Assembly (NCBI GenBank): GCA_003140095.1
Contig: PLIU01000490.1
Span: forward strand, 1 to 44,173
DNA length: 44,173 nt
Direction of reading: 5' to 3'
DNA from: Verrucomicrobiales bacterium
Lineage (GTDB): Bacteria; Verrucomicrobiota; Verrucomicrobiia; Limisphaerales; Palsa-1400
Each line of letters begins with the position of its first letter. The stretch's first letter is position 1. Under the pieces are notes generated by a model that had not been told where the DNA came from, searched no databases, and worked only from the letters and a program-made list of their open reading frames with translations. Shown here piece by piece: positions 28,069 through 37,201 of the stretch. Made by a program: the position numbers and the translations under genes.

Positions 28069-28282
28069 TCACTTAGCCCGCACGAGCGCATTGAACTCCG
28101 CTTGTTCGAAATGCCGGTCTTCCGTCAAAGCATGGGTTATCTTCTGCTTCTGCATGATCAAAAAGGAGGCGCGTTCCGTCAGACAAGCGCAAAATGAAAG
28201 TCCCGTGGTCTAAATCCGCCGCGCGGATTTCTCCGCTCAAATTCACCAGCGCAGGCGGGCCATTGGGTAGCTTTTTCTTCAT
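28069..28282 (-). pseudogene. Fused remnant of a toxin-antitoxin pair (antitoxin-like start, PIN-domain toxin end)
   Basis: The first part in the frame from 28282 (ALVNLSGEIRAADLDHGTF, then ILRLSDG) looks like the start of a small antitoxin-type protein. In the shifted frame ending at the TGA at 28069-28071 the sequence reads LTERASFLIM, then ITHALTEDRHFEQAEFNAL. That is the usual C-terminal signature of VapC-type PIN toxins (LTDC.SF...ITEALT.D.HFEQAGF). The two meet near 28165. An internal deletion seems to have joined the antitoxin start to the toxin end out of frame. PIN domains cut RNA, but the catalytic N-terminal acids are missing here, so this should be inactive. Confidence 0.65.
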
Positions 28283-28434
28283 AAAAATCAGCCATCAGAG
28301 ATTACCTGCAAACGCCTCGTATATCAAGGCTGCGGGCCATTGGGTGATGGCGTCGAATTGCTCGGAAAAGGTAATGCGCCGTCGTGTGGCGGGATCGAGG
28401 CGGGAGGTCGTAGGACTGCATGCGAGACCCGCCC

Positions 28435-30432
28435 TCACTCTGGGCCGGTCTGTTGCCGTTGTTCCAAGTGCGCGGAGAATTCCGCCAGCCATGCGCCGGC
28501 CTGGCGGCGGAGCCTTTCGCGGTCGCGGCTTTCCAAGCCGCGCGGGTCGAAGCGCAGGCGCCGGTGCATGTCAAATATGCCGCGCAGCGACGGCGAGGCC
28601 GGGAAGGCCTCTTCCAACCGTTGCTGCCAGCGGATCAACGGCTCATTGGGCTGGCGGGAAAGGTGGACTCCAGCCAGCCTCTTGTCAATCAAATACAGTT
28701 CGGAATCCAAGCCGGGCCACGCCGGTGCGGAGGGGCCGCCCATGGCGGTGGAGTGCTGGCGCCGGCGCGTGGAGAAAATGCGCCAGACCATGTAGAAGAT
28801 CAGCGGTGCCAAGGCCCATTGGGCGTAGCGCGAGAAAGAGGATTTGCCCCAACGCCATTTGGAGAATTTAAAGTAAAAGTTGGACAGGAAGTCCGAGGTG
28901 GCCTCCCACCAGGGCGTGCTGGCTTCGGCCACGTCGGCCCACGAGGAGGGCGTGTTGTCGATCTGTTCCCACGCTTTGGTGTCGGAATGATAGACCAAGG
29001 CCCAGGCGTGGCTGTGGCGTTCACGCACCAAATATGTGTCGCCGTGCCGCGCCGACTCCGGCACCGCATAGCCGGTGATGTAACGCGCGTAAACGCCTGC
29101 CTGGCGCAGCAACAGCACGGTGGCCGTGGCAAAGTACTCGCAATGGCCCGACAGGGTGTTGGTCAGAAATTGTCCCAGCGGGCTGCTCCGGTCCTTGCGC
29201 CCGGCCCGGCCCGGGCTGCTCAGGGAGTAATGGAAATCTTCTTGAAAGAAGCGGCTGACCGCGCGCATTTTCTGCCGCTCGTTCATTTGGTCCAGCCCCA
29301 GGCGGGCCACCACGTTGCTCAACACGGGCCTTTCGTCATCTGGTACGGCCAAATCCGTCACTCCTGGCGGGGCATCCATGGAAGGCCCCGTCCAATAGTC
29401 AGCCTGGAAATCGAGCAACGTCTGGGCGATCTGCACGGTGGCGACGCCCAATGGATTGGTGCGCAGGATGCCGGGAAGATTCTCGATTTCAAACGTGCCG
29501 TGAGGCAAAGGCAGCAAGCCTTCGCGATCGGGAAAATAACCGGCAATCTCCACCCTGGAGAAGATTTTCTTTGGCGGCAGGAGCCAGGCAGTGCCACGGG
29601 AGTTAACAACGGCCTGCTTGAACTCGTTGGTGCCCGCCGTCCACGTGCCACGACGGTAGAAGTCGTAGGCGCCCACGCGCAGCAGGGAGGGCGGAACGTC
29701 TCCGGCGGGCACGCGCAGGCGCAACACAATTTTGCCCGAAAGGGGGAAGTCCTCACGCCCAATGTGCGTGCGGCATTCGCGCGAATCGGTTGAGGACCGG
29801 AAGAGGCCGGCGATCCAGCCGCCCAAGGCCGTTTCCATGGTGTTCTGCACATACCGCAATCCCTGGTGGCTGAACTTGCCGCACAGCAGCACGACGGCTG
29901 CCAGCGTCATCCATATCGGCCATGAGACCCGGTTGGGACGCACTTGGCCCAGCGCCAGGAGAATCAGCACCGAGACGCCCGTGTAGAAGAAACCGTTGGG
30001 CCGCGTCGAGGCGCTGGCCGCCATCAGGCAGACGGCGAAATAGCCGTAGGAAATATTGAATGACGTGCGGGAGAGCGGACTATGCGGGATGCGCCGCAGC
30101 AGCCAATTGAAGGCGCTTATCGGGATGGAAGGGCGGTCGCCGTAGCACTGCGCCAGGGCCAGGGGAAAAAAGCAAAACGGCAGCCATTGCGCGAATTTGA
30201 AAATAAACACCAACCGGTCTTCCGTCGAAAACAGCAGCGTCCCCGCGCCCAGAAAAAGGACACTGCAGAGATCGCAGATGCGGTTTAAGTCCGTGTCAGC
30301 CAACTCCCAACGCGCCTTGGTAAAATGCGAGGCTTCCAATCCCGCCGCCATCAGCAAGCCCCACAGCAGCAGGCCTGTTTCCCAACCCCAAAAGAGCAGC
30401 ACCAGGCCAATCAACCCGCGCGGTATTTTCAT
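28435..30432 (-). CDS. Membrane protein with transglutaminase-like domain (TgpA-like)
   Basis: A protein of about 665 aa from the ATG at 30432, whose ATGA overlaps the stop of the DUF58 gene. About six membrane helices lie in the first 200 residues (LIGLVLLFWGWETGLLLWGL, ALAQ, WMTLAAVVLLCG). The extracytoplasmic transglutaminase core has its catalytic Cys at 431 (LSGHCEYFATATVLLL), followed by His in RHSHAWALVY and Asp in WEQIDNTPS. A further membrane helix (WALAPLIFYMVWRIF) and a soluble C-terminal tail follow. It is the last gene of a MoxR-DUF58-transglutaminase operon, an arrangement common in bacteria and linked to envelope protein maturation; the substrate is unknown. Confidence 0.9.
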   Translation of the reverse strand: MKIPRGLIGLVLLFWGWETGLLLWGLLMAAGLEASHFTKARWELADTDLNRICDLCSVLFLGAGTLLFSTEDRLVFIFKFAQWLPFCFFPLALAQCYGDRPSIPISAFNWLLRRIPHSPLSRTSFNISYGYFAVCLMAASASTRPNGFFYTGVSVLILLALGQVRPNRVSWPIWMTLAAVVLLCGKFSHQGLRYVQNTMETALGGWIAGLFRSSTDSRECRTHIGREDFPLSGKIVLRLRVPAGDVPPSLLRVGAYDFYRRGTWTAGTNEFKQAVVNSRGTAWLLPPKKIFSRVEIAGYFPDREGLLPLPHGTFEIENLPGILRTNPLGVATVQIAQTLLDFQADYWTGPSMDAPPGVTDLAVPDDERPVLSNVVARLGLDQMNERQKMRAVSRFFQEDFHYSLSSPGRAGRKDRSSPLGQFLTNTLSGHCEYFATATVLLLRQAGVYARYITGYAVPESARHGDTYLVRERHSHAWALVYHSDTKAWEQIDNTPSSWADVAEASTPWWEATSDFLSNFYFKFSKWRWGKSSFSRYAQWALAPLIFYMVWRIFSTRRRQHSTAMGGPSAPAWPGLDSELYLIDKRLAGVHLSRQPNEPLIRWQQRLEEAFPASPSLRGIFDMHRRLRFDPRGLESRDRERLRRQAGAWLAEFSAHLEQRQQTGPE

Positions 30433-31859
30433 AACGTGGCCAATTTCTCGGCGACCTGCCCCAAGGGTAGAACGTGGAAGTTTTCCGGTTGCGCTTCCAT
30501 CACCCCCATCGGACAGGACTTGCCGAGCTCGGAGACCACCAGCACCCGCAACGGCAGGCGCCGCTCCAGCAAGCCCTTGACCAGGCGTTGCCGGGGCTGG
30601 TCCCACGCAATGAAAACGCAGAGGCAGCCGCTCAATTCCGCCGCGTGAGTCAACACCAGGTGCTCCAGCGCCCCAAATTCCTTTTCGCGGCACATTTGCA
30701 CCGAGGCCAGGATTTCCAGCATCCCCTCGATGTGCCCCACTCCGCGCCCGCTGGTGAAGCAATAGGCCTCCGGGCCGACAAACATCAAGTCCAGCAGCGA
30801 GTCCTGGTCCTGGATCGTCCAGGCCAGCGAGGCGGCGATGGAGACTGCCTCCTCAAAAATCGCCTCCCTGGCCGTGTCGCCAAACGTATCCAGGATCAGT
30901 GCGTGGCGGACGAAGAATTCCTCCTGGTATTCCTTGATGATGGGCTTGCCCAATTTGGCGAAGCTCTTCCAGTGCATCCGGCGCAACGGATCGCCCGGCC
31001 GGTATTCCCGCAAGGAAACAAATTCCTCTGACTCGCCGACCGACGAGGCCATGGAAACGCCGCCCAATTGATACTTCATGGCGCCCGGCAACTCGAAGCT
31101 GGGCATGGCGTGGCGTTTGGGAAGAATCAAGATCGATTCCGCAAGGGGGGTTTTTCGCAGCGATCGAAAAAGGCCGAACGGATCGGGACACGCCACCGTC
31201 GTGCCGGTCAGGCGCAGGACGCCCCGGCGCACGGGCGTCAACTCGGCCGTGACGGCGGTTTCACCGCCGGGCGGCAGGTTGGGCACAGGCAGTTCCGGAA
31301 TGCGGGCGCGGATGTTGCGCGCCAGTAGCCAGCGCCATCGATAATAGCCATAAGTGCGGTCGAACCAGTTGCGCCGTTCCTCCCCCGGTTCGGGTGTCCC
31401 CACAAATTCCTCAAAGGTCGGCCGCGGGTCTGGCAGTTCTTCGATCAATGTGAGCGCATTCTGCGGCTGGCGCGACTGGTTGCGGATACGAATGTGATAC
31501 CGCAACGTCTCGCCGACCGATCCGAACTTGGGCAGCATCCGCTCCAACGACACTTTTGGCCGGCTCAAAGGCGTGCAGAGGGCGCTGGCCAGCACCAGGC
31601 AGCCCAGCACCGCGAACGTTTGATAGCTCAACGAGACATTGGTGTCGGCCCCCAGCGCCGCCGCGGCCACCGTTCCGCCAATCATTACCCAGCCCGTCAG
31701 TGTCAGGCGGCGGCCGAACCGATGGGTGATGGTGGCGAAGATCCGATAGTTGCGGTGGAGGTAGCGCTTGTAATAGCTGTCGTGCTTTTGGAGAAGTCCG
31801 GCCACCGGAGCCTTCCACAAGCCCCGCCCTGCAAAAAGAGTTGGTCGCGGCGCGGACAT
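30429..31859 (-). CDS. DUF58 domain protein
   Basis: A protein of 476 aa. Two membrane helices lie near the N-terminus (LTGWVMIGGTVAAAALGA, then FAVLGCLVLASALCT). The DUF58 signature EFVSLREYRPGDPLRRMHWK is at about 275, inside a von Willebrand A-like fold. It starts at the ATG at 31859, 18 bases after the MoxR stop, and its stop overlaps the start of the transglutaminase gene by four bases. DUF58 proteins pair with MoxR AAA+ ATPases and may form a chaperone or assembly system for envelope proteins. Confidence 0.92.
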   Translation of the reverse strand: MSAPRPTLFAGRGLWKAPVAGLLQKHDSYYKRYLHRNYRIFATITHRFGRRLTLTGWVMIGGTVAAAALGADTNVSLSYQTFAVLGCLVLASALCTPLSRPKVSLERMLPKFGSVGETLRYHIRIRNQSRQPQNALTLIEELPDPRPTFEEFVGTPEPGEERRNWFDRTYGYYRWRWLLARNIRARIPELPVPNLPPGGETAVTAELTPVRRGVLRLTGTTVACPDPFGLFRSLRKTPLAESILILPKRHAMPSFELPGAMKYQLGGVSMASSVGESEEFVSLREYRPGDPLRRMHWKSFAKLGKPIIKEYQEEFFVRHALILDTFGDTAREAIFEEAVSIAASLAWTIQDQDSLLDLMFVGPEAYCFTSGRGVGHIEGMLEILASVQMCREKEFGALEHLVLTHAAELSGCLCVFIAWDQPRQRLVKGLLERRLPLRVLVVSELGKSCPMGVMEAQPENFHVLPLGQVAEKLATL

Positions 31860-31877
31860 AACGGCAAAAGCTCCAGC

Positions 31878-32888
31878 TCAGACCGGCACCGGCACTCGTT
31901 TGAGGATTTCATCCATCACTTGTCTCGTGGTCATGCCTGAAAACTTGGCTTGCGGCTCCAGCACCAGACGGTGTGCGATGACCGCCGTGGCCACCTCGTG
32001 GATGTGCTCCGGGCTGACAAAGTCCTGGCCGTCGAACAGCGCCAGCGCCTGCGCGGTTTTCATCAGCGCCAGTGACGCCCGCGGGCTGGCCCCCAATTGC
32101 ACGCCCGGCGCCCTCCGCGTGGCCGTAACCAGGCTTACCACGTAATACTTCAGTTCCTCGCTGATGCGCACGTTCTGCACTCCTTCCCGCAGCCGCAGAA
32201 TATCATCCAAGCTCACGCACGCCTTGACATTATCCACCGGATGCCCGTCGTTCTGCGCCGTCAGAACCGCAACTTCATCCGCCGGGCTGATGTAGCCCAA
32301 ATCAAATTGCATGGCGAAGCGGTCCATTTGCGCCTCCGGCAGTGGATAAGTGCCGCGAAACTCGATCGGATTCTGCGTGGCCACGACAAAGAACAATGGC
32401 CCCAGCGGCCGCCGCTGCCCGTCCGTGCTTACTTGGAACTCCGCCATCGCTTCCAGCAACGCCGATTGTGTGCGCGGGGACGCGCGGTTGATTTCGTCAG
32501 CCAGGAGGATGTCAGCGAAGATCGGCCCTTCGTGAAAGGAAAACGTCTGGTCGCGCTGGTTGAAAACCGAGACCCCCAAAATGTCCGAAGGGAGCAAATC
32601 CGGTGTAAATTGAATGCGCTTGAAACCGGCGTCGATCGACCGCGCCAGCGCCTTGGCCAAGGTCGTTTTGCCCGTCCCCGGATAATCCTCCAGCAGCACG
32701 TGGCCGCCGCTGGCCAAGGCCGCCAGCAGACGGCGGATGGCCACGGACTGTCCGCGCATGACCGACTCGATGCTGGCGGTGATTTGTTCGTAGATGCCGC
32801 GCGGGGAGAGCGGTGCGGACGCCGCAGGAAGGGCGTCGTCCGGTGAAGGGCGACTCGACCTGGCAGTCGGGCCGTTTTCATCGAGCAT
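31878..32888 (-). CDS. MoxR-family AAA+ ATPase
   Basis: A protein of about 336 aa from the ATG at 32888; the frame is open further to 33011 but lacks domain character. Walker A DYPGTGKTTLAKAL, Walker B DILLADEINRASPRTQSALL, sensor 1 VVATQNPIEFRGTYPLPEAQ and the arginine-finger segment DRFAMQF are all present. The C-terminal lid contains LGASPRASLAL. This is the usual length for MoxR ATPases, which act as chaperone-like activators of partner proteins. It is the first gene of the operon with the DUF58 and transglutaminase genes. The start is uncertain because the ribosome site is weak. Confidence 0.93.
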   Translation of the reverse strand: MLDENGPTARSSRPSPDDALPAASAPLSPRGIYEQITASIESVMRGQSVAIRRLLAALASGGHVLLEDYPGTGKTTLAKALARSIDAGFKRIQFTPDLLPSDILGVSVFNQRDQTFSFHEGPIFADILLADEINRASPRTQSALLEAMAEFQVSTDGQRRPLGPLFFVVATQNPIEFRGTYPLPEAQMDRFAMQFDLGYISPADEVAVLTAQNDGHPVDNVKACVSLDDILRLREGVQNVRISEELKYYVVSLVTATRRAPGVQLGASPRASLALMKTAQALALFDGQDFVSPEHIHEVATAVIAHRLVLEPQAKFSGMTTRQVMDEILKRVPVPV

Positions 32889-33060
32889 GGCCCCTGCTTC
32901 CTGATGTGTCTTTTCCGCAAATGTTGCCAAAGGCTTCACAAGTTCAAGCTCCACATTGCCCTTCAGTATCCCCCAAATGATACACATGAGGCAAGTCGAT
33001 TGTTTCATCACCCGAATCTCGCTTAGGATTAGTTTTTCTTATGATAAAACCTCCCTTTCG

Positions 33061-33240
33061 GGTTTGACTGGGTTGGACTTTTTGGGAAGGAGGAGCGCCT
33101 CGCGAGTCCCAGTTTGACTGAGTTCGACCCGGTTTGATTGGGTTTGACCAAGCGGTATTCCGCCGCCTTCTTTCGTCGGCGGCGAGTCCAATTTCGGCCG
33201 ACTCCCCCGCCTGGCAGGTTTGATTTGGTTTGATTGACCG
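33061..33240. repeat. Array of 10-bp repeats (GGTTTGAYTG type) upstream of divergent genes
   Basis: Eight or so 10-bp units of the pattern RGTTTGAYYK occur in this stretch. Four are directly adjacent at 33111-33150 (AGTTTGACTG, AGTTCGACCC, GGTTTGATTG, GGTTTGACCA). Two more lie at 33061-33080 and two at 33217-33236. A GC-rich inverted repeat, CGCCGCC/GGCGGCG, falls between them at 33161-33184. The units are spaced by about one helical turn, so they could face one side of the DNA. The ~720-bp gap (32889-33606) that holds them has no gene and lies between MoxR and the ECF sigma gene. Confidence 0.6.
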
Positions 33241-33300
33241 GGTCATGTGGTGCTGTAATGCGTGAAAACCACGCAATTCTCAGTGCCTGCGCGACTCTGG

Positions 33301-33318
33301 TCAAGGCATGCGCCTTGA
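33301..33318. repeat. Perfect short inverted repeat in the MoxR/ECF intergenic region
   Basis: TCAAGGC and GCCTTGA flank a 4-base loop. It lies about 290 bp upstream of the ECF sigma gene. There is no T-tract, so an operator is as likely as a terminator. Confidence 0.35.
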
Positions 33319-33606
33319 TGAACATACTTGGGCAATTCATCTTAACTTATATCCCCGAACCTTCAACCCAATCGCCCGGAGCCACTCCTGTGGGCTGCCT
33401 TGGCGGGCTCGGATTCCCAATTGCAAATTCTCAATCCGGCGCGGGAGCGCCAGACACTTGGCACTCTACCACGTTCTGGCGGCAACGCAAAATGTATGTT
33501 TGCAAGGCCTCGGGCTTCCCCAATCGCCCCGAACCATGCCGCAGGCAGCAGATTCGGTGTCGGATAATTATAGTGTGCGGCCATTATTATGTAAGAATGC
33601 GCGCTT

Positions 33607-34728
33607 ATGAATGACTTGGAGCTGTTGCAAGAATATGCGACAGGCCGATCCGCTGAGGCTTTCCAAAAGATTGTTGATCGTCATCTCGGTTTTGTCTATT
33701 CCGCGGCCTTGCGTCAGGTCGGCGACCCCCATCTTGCTCAGGATGTAACTCAGGTGGTTTTCATCCTCTTGGCGCGGAAAGCTAAAACACTCTCCAAACG
33801 AACCATACTTTCCGGCTGGCTTCACCGGACGGCCCATTTTGCCGCGTTGGACGCTGTCAGAGCCGAAACTCGGCGAAGACGGCGCGAACAAGAGGCAATC
33901 CGAATGGAAACAACCATGCAAGACAATCATGCTGATGCACAATGGAACCAGGTATGGCCGCTCCTGGATGACGCCATGCTGCATCTGGGCGACAACGACC
34001 GTGATGCGCTGGTGCTGCGCTTTTTTGAACGCAGGAGTTTGAGAGAAGTCGGTGAGATCTTAGGGATTACCGAAGATACCGCTCAAAAGCGAGTTGGCCG
34101 GGCGCTCGAAAAACTTCGTGTCTTCTTTGCCAAACACGGCGTGGCCGTGGCAGCCCCGGATTTAGGCACTGCCTTATCTGCGCATGCGATCCAAGCTGTG
34201 CCCAACAAGGCCGTCATCGCAATTAAGGCCGCTGTGGCTTTGCATGGTTCCACCTCCAGTTCCACTGCGGCGTTAATTCATGGCACGATGAAAATGATGG
34301 CTCTGGCAAAGCTAAAAGTCATGGCGCCGCTTATTGTTGCCTCTATCTTGGCTGCTGGCGCCGCTATTGTTGTCGTCGCGGAGATTTCGTCCCATGCAAG
34401 CACGACGCAAGGGTTGGCCACCACGCAGGATGGGTCTGACCTCTCAAGCGAGGCGGCGGAATTCGTTAAAACGCTGATGGAGCAGAACCAGCTTCCAGGT
34501 TTCACCAAAGACGAGCATGGAACCGCAAGATCTATGGAACCAATCTTATCGGAGATGAGAACGGCCGTTTATCCTGTCACTCGAACGATTCATGTTCAAA
34601 AGGACGGCAAACCCTTTGACTATCAGTACACCGTCAAAAAAAGCTCCAACCACGACAAATGGCTTTTATTGAAGGCGTGCCGAACGGACAGCGGCGGCCG
34701 CGTGCTGGAAGATTACCCTGTCCGTTAA
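33607..34728 (+). CDS. ECF sigma factor with C-terminal membrane anchor and extracytoplasmic domain
   Basis: A protein of 373 aa. Residues 1-175 are an ECF sigma factor: region 2 with AQDVTQVVFILLARK and GWLHRTAHFAALDAVRAE, and region 4 with DRDALVLRFFERRSLREVG followed by LGITEDTAQKRVGRALEKLR. After a low-complexity linker comes one membrane helix (LIVASILAAGAAIVVVAEI) at about 240-258. A ~110-residue domain (ending near KACRTDSGGRVLEDYPVR) would then lie outside the cytoplasm. A sigma factor fused to its own membrane sensor domain removes the need for a separate anti-sigma protein. No anti-sigma gene is seen nearby. Targets cannot be told from this window. Confidence 0.9.
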   Translation: MNDLELLQEYATGRSAEAFQKIVDRHLGFVYSAALRQVGDPHLAQDVTQVVFILLARKAKTLSKRTILSGWLHRTAHFAALDAVRAETRRRRREQEAIRMETTMQDNHADAQWNQVWPLLDDAMLHLGDNDRDALVLRFFERRSLREVGEILGITEDTAQKRVGRALEKLRVFFAKHGVAVAAPDLGTALSAHAIQAVPNKAVIAIKAAVALHGSTSSSTAALIHGTMKMMALAKLKVMAPLIVASILAAGAAIVVVAEISSHASTTQGLATTQDGSDLSSEAAEFVKTLMEQNQLPGFTKDEHGTARSMEPILSEMRTAVYPVTRTIHVQKDGKPFDYQYTVKKSSNHDKWLLLKACRTDSGGRVLEDYPVR

Positions 34729-34764
34729 TCCAAAATAAAACAAAGCCCATAAGAACATCAAAAA

Positions 34765-35172
34765 ATGAATATCACAATATACAGAATAACCATAAAACGA
34801 GCAAAAACGTTCATTCTCGGTTTGAGTCTTGTGGTTGAATGCGCCTTCGCCACCGGCTGTAGTGGGTTAGGCAAAGCCTACGCGGTCAATGACGCGGTGA
34901 GTCGCGGGATGATCTCCGGCCTTGCTGCATCTAATGCCTGCAATTTGAAAGCATTGGTTTGGGGCTTTCCAGCGTTGCCCTCTGGGCCATTCTCCAAAAT
35001 CGGCAGTTTGCCCGTCATGGTATGGAACGGGCCTGCAAATAAAGATTGGTACGTATTCTTTTGCGGAAAGTCGGAAGACCCCAAAGCCTGGCAGGTATTC
35101 TCTTGCATGAAATGGCAAAACGACCACTGGGAGCCAGTCTCCGTTACGCTTCCGAAATCGCCGCGCCAATAA
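34765..35172 (+). CDS. Small putative lipoprotein
   Basis: A protein of 135 aa. The N-terminus has a basic start and a hydrophobic stretch ending in a lipobox-like FATGC (TFILGLSLVVECAFATGCSG). The mature part is rich in Trp and Gly (MVWNGPANKDWYVFFCG), with no family I recognise. It follows the ECF sigma gene after 36 bases on the same strand and may be its co-transcribed partner. AT-rich sequence precedes the start, with no clear ribosome site. Confidence 0.55.
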   Translation: MNITIYRITIKRAKTFILGLSLVVECAFATGCSGLGKAYAVNDAVSRGMISGLAASNACNLKALVWGFPALPSGPFSKIGSLPVMVWNGPANKDWYVFFCGKSEDPKAWQVFSCMKWQNDHWEPVSVTLPKSPRQ

Positions 35173-35217
35173 ACCGTCGAGCCACGTCAGGTTCCTCAAT
35201 AAATTCACCTTGTCAGA

Positions 35218-35487
35218 TCAAGAGCGGCGGACTCGAGGACGGACGTCGGATTTCCTTTCGGACTCGGATTGCCGAATGGCGGCTTCAAATTCCGGCGTAA
35301 ATTCCATTTGATCTTCGATAAAATCGTCAAGCCAATCGCGGACTTGTCGCAATTCCGCCGGGGACAGCTTCCGCAGTTCGCTCTCGACTTGCTCCACTGT
35401 GTTCACGCCATAATAATGCTCCCATTGCCGCAAAATATCAAGTTTTCCATGATTTCGGTTCATCAGACGGGTCCCGCGTATTCTCAT
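35218..35487 (-). CDS. Antitoxin-like small protein (orphan)
   Basis: A protein of 89 aa; the internal Met at 35463 is an alternative start. The segment VESELRKLSPAELRQVRDWL followed by EDQMEFTPEFEAAI resembles small helical antitoxins that neutralise RelE/ParE- or PIN-type toxins. No toxin gene is visible next to it. It lies 19 bases downstream of the DUF4185-like gene on the same strand. It may be a solitary or exapted antitoxin; the family call is from pattern only. Confidence 0.55.
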   Translation of the reverse strand: MRIRGTRLMNRNHGKLDILRQWEHYYGVNTVEQVESELRKLSPAELRQVRDWLDDFIEDQMEFTPEFEAAIRQSESERKSDVRPRVRRS

Positions 35488-35506
35488 ATTAATTTTTCGT
35501 CCAACA

Positions 35507-37075
35507 TCAGTTTGCAGTTTGCAGTCGGTAAAACTTGGCGTTGCCCAACCCTCCGCTCATCGTCCCGTCGTCGGTGAAATTAAAAGTGCCATTGGTTGAG
35601 GTGATGAGATTGGTGAGGGTTGTCCACCCGGACAACAGGTTGCTGGAATAACCCATCTGATAACTCTCGTTCGTCGGCGCAGCCCACGAAAAGGTGACAT
35701 TCGTTTTAGTTTTCACCATCGTGGCGGGATCAATGACTGGCACAATGGTGAAAGCCGAGCGCATCTTGACTACCGTGTAGGGATTCCAGGTGGACATGGT
35801 GTAATAAATATAAAGCGTGCTGTCGCTGACTCTCGTAAAACGCTCAATCATGATCGGCGCGAAATCGCCGCCGGCCGTTGCAGTTGGACTGATGTCTCCG
35901 ATGACAGGCCCATCCAGTCCGTCGTTGGTGGCAAGACTGGGATCGTGGATGAAAACGCCCGCGCCGTCGTCGCGATACTTGTTGAAAATAAGTTGCGGTT
36001 TGCTCCACGGACCCCACGGTTGCGCCGCGTAGCAAAAATAAACGCCCGTCGTTCTGTTTTTTGCGGTGTCCGCGGCTCGGCCGCCATCATAGGTCATCAG
36101 CCACTGGCCCAGTCCAGGCGGGCAGGTCACCGAAATATTTCCGACAGTGCCGTTGTCGCTCGGCCAAGGCGGACCATTGGTCGGGTTATCTTGCACCACT
36201 GGCACGCAGTTGGATTCCGCGTTGCTCCAAATCGGCTGGCCATTGGTCAGACCCGCGAAGTAAAGCGTGCCCTCTCCCGTCACAAAATTCGCCGTAGGTA
36301 TCATGCACAGAAAAATGTCGCCCGCCCGGTATTCCCCAGCGCCGAACATCATCACGTTTGTGCCGCTTTCATGCATCGAAACGATGATGAAATGCCCCTG
36401 CAACGGACTATTCGCATCGAGATTCGTGCTCAACATCGAGACCACGCGGTTGGTGACAAAAATGTCGGTGACGATGGTGTTGGTGGAGAAGGCCAAGTTC
36501 TCATTGAAGGTCACCAGTTCCGAAAAATCATTCGTTTGCGGATCTGCCAGACTTGTATCCGAGCCGGTGTTGCAGACCAGGAAAATGCCATTGGACAAGC
36601 TGATGCCGGAGTTTGGCACGTCATCCGGCCCCATCTTGATTCCTGCCGGTTGGACAAAGAGCGGCGTGAAACCTGTGGCCGGGATCGGAGTGTTCGTGAA
36701 AAAATTCAGCAGCAAGGGAGTCTCGCCGTCCACGTTTGTGCTCCACGCCAGAGGGTCGGCGGCGTGATAGTTCATCGTGCTCGTGTTCTGGCTGATGGTA
36801 TCGCCAAAAAGAAAGATGAGCTTGCCGTTGTCCTCGAACGAATATCCCAGGCCGTTCCCAAGAATGTTAAACCGGGTGACCGTCTGGCTCGCCGTTGGAA
36901 GATAGATGCCCTGCGCGTACGCCTCATAGTCATAATCGCCGATGACCTGCTCCAGCTTCACCGAGGAATTGGTAATCCAAGTCAAGCCCGGCCCCGTCTG
37001 GGCGATCACTTGCGCACAGCCCGCGATAACGGCAAAAAGCAATGCCAGCCGAAGAAGCAGCTTCGAGCGATGCAT
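35507..37075 (-). CDS. Secreted DUF4185-like protein, larger paralogue
   Basis: A protein of 522 aa. A clear export signal (KLLLRLALLFAVIAGCAQVIAQ) is followed by a propeller-like body with LGNGLGYSFEDNGKLIFLFG, QGHFIIVSMHESGTNVMMFG and the block AAQPWGPWSKPQLIFNKYRD. The C-terminal ~70 residues form an Ig/Fn-like module (VTFSWAAPTNESYQMGYSSN, ending AKFYRLQ) typical of secreted Verrucomicrobia proteins. The substrate is unknown. It is the longer counterpart of the protein at 18511-19674. The ATG at 37075 is used. Confidence 0.8.
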   Translation of the reverse strand: MHRSKLLLRLALLFAVIAGCAQVIAQTGPGLTWITNSSVKLEQVIGDYDYEAYAQGIYLPTASQTVTRFNILGNGLGYSFEDNGKLIFLFGDTISQNTSTMNYHAADPLAWSTNVDGETPLLLNFFTNTPIPATGFTPLFVQPAGIKMGPDDVPNSGISLSNGIFLVCNTGSDTSLADPQTNDFSELVTFNENLAFSTNTIVTDIFVTNRVVSMLSTNLDANSPLQGHFIIVSMHESGTNVMMFGAGEYRAGDIFLCMIPTANFVTGEGTLYFAGLTNGQPIWSNAESNCVPVVQDNPTNGPPWPSDNGTVGNISVTCPPGLGQWLMTYDGGRAADTAKNRTTGVYFCYAAQPWGPWSKPQLIFNKYRDDGAGVFIHDPSLATNDGLDGPVIGDISPTATAGGDFAPIMIERFTRVSDSTLYIYYTMSTWNPYTVVKMRSAFTIVPVIDPATMVKTKTNVTFSWAAPTNESYQMGYSSNLLSGWTTLTNLITSTNGTFNFTDDGTMSGGLGNAKFYRLQTAN

Positions 37076-37201
37076 GTGAATAATTTAGCGTATTGCCGGG
37101 CAAAATCAACTCCGTGGCGCCTCCGGCGGCGGCGTGGGCGTGCGAGACAAAACTGCGAATTTTCGCTCCCTTTTCCGCCGGTCTTGGCCTATCATAAAAC
37201 G

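Noticed and set aside
28295-28492. Minus-strand 65-codon frame upstream of the toxin-antitoxin remnant
   Set aside because: Overlaps the end of the transglutaminase gene on the same strand and has no convincing similarity.
28420-29793. Plus-strand 457-codon frame
   Set aside because: Antisense to the transglutaminase gene with its catalytic Cys, His and Asp.
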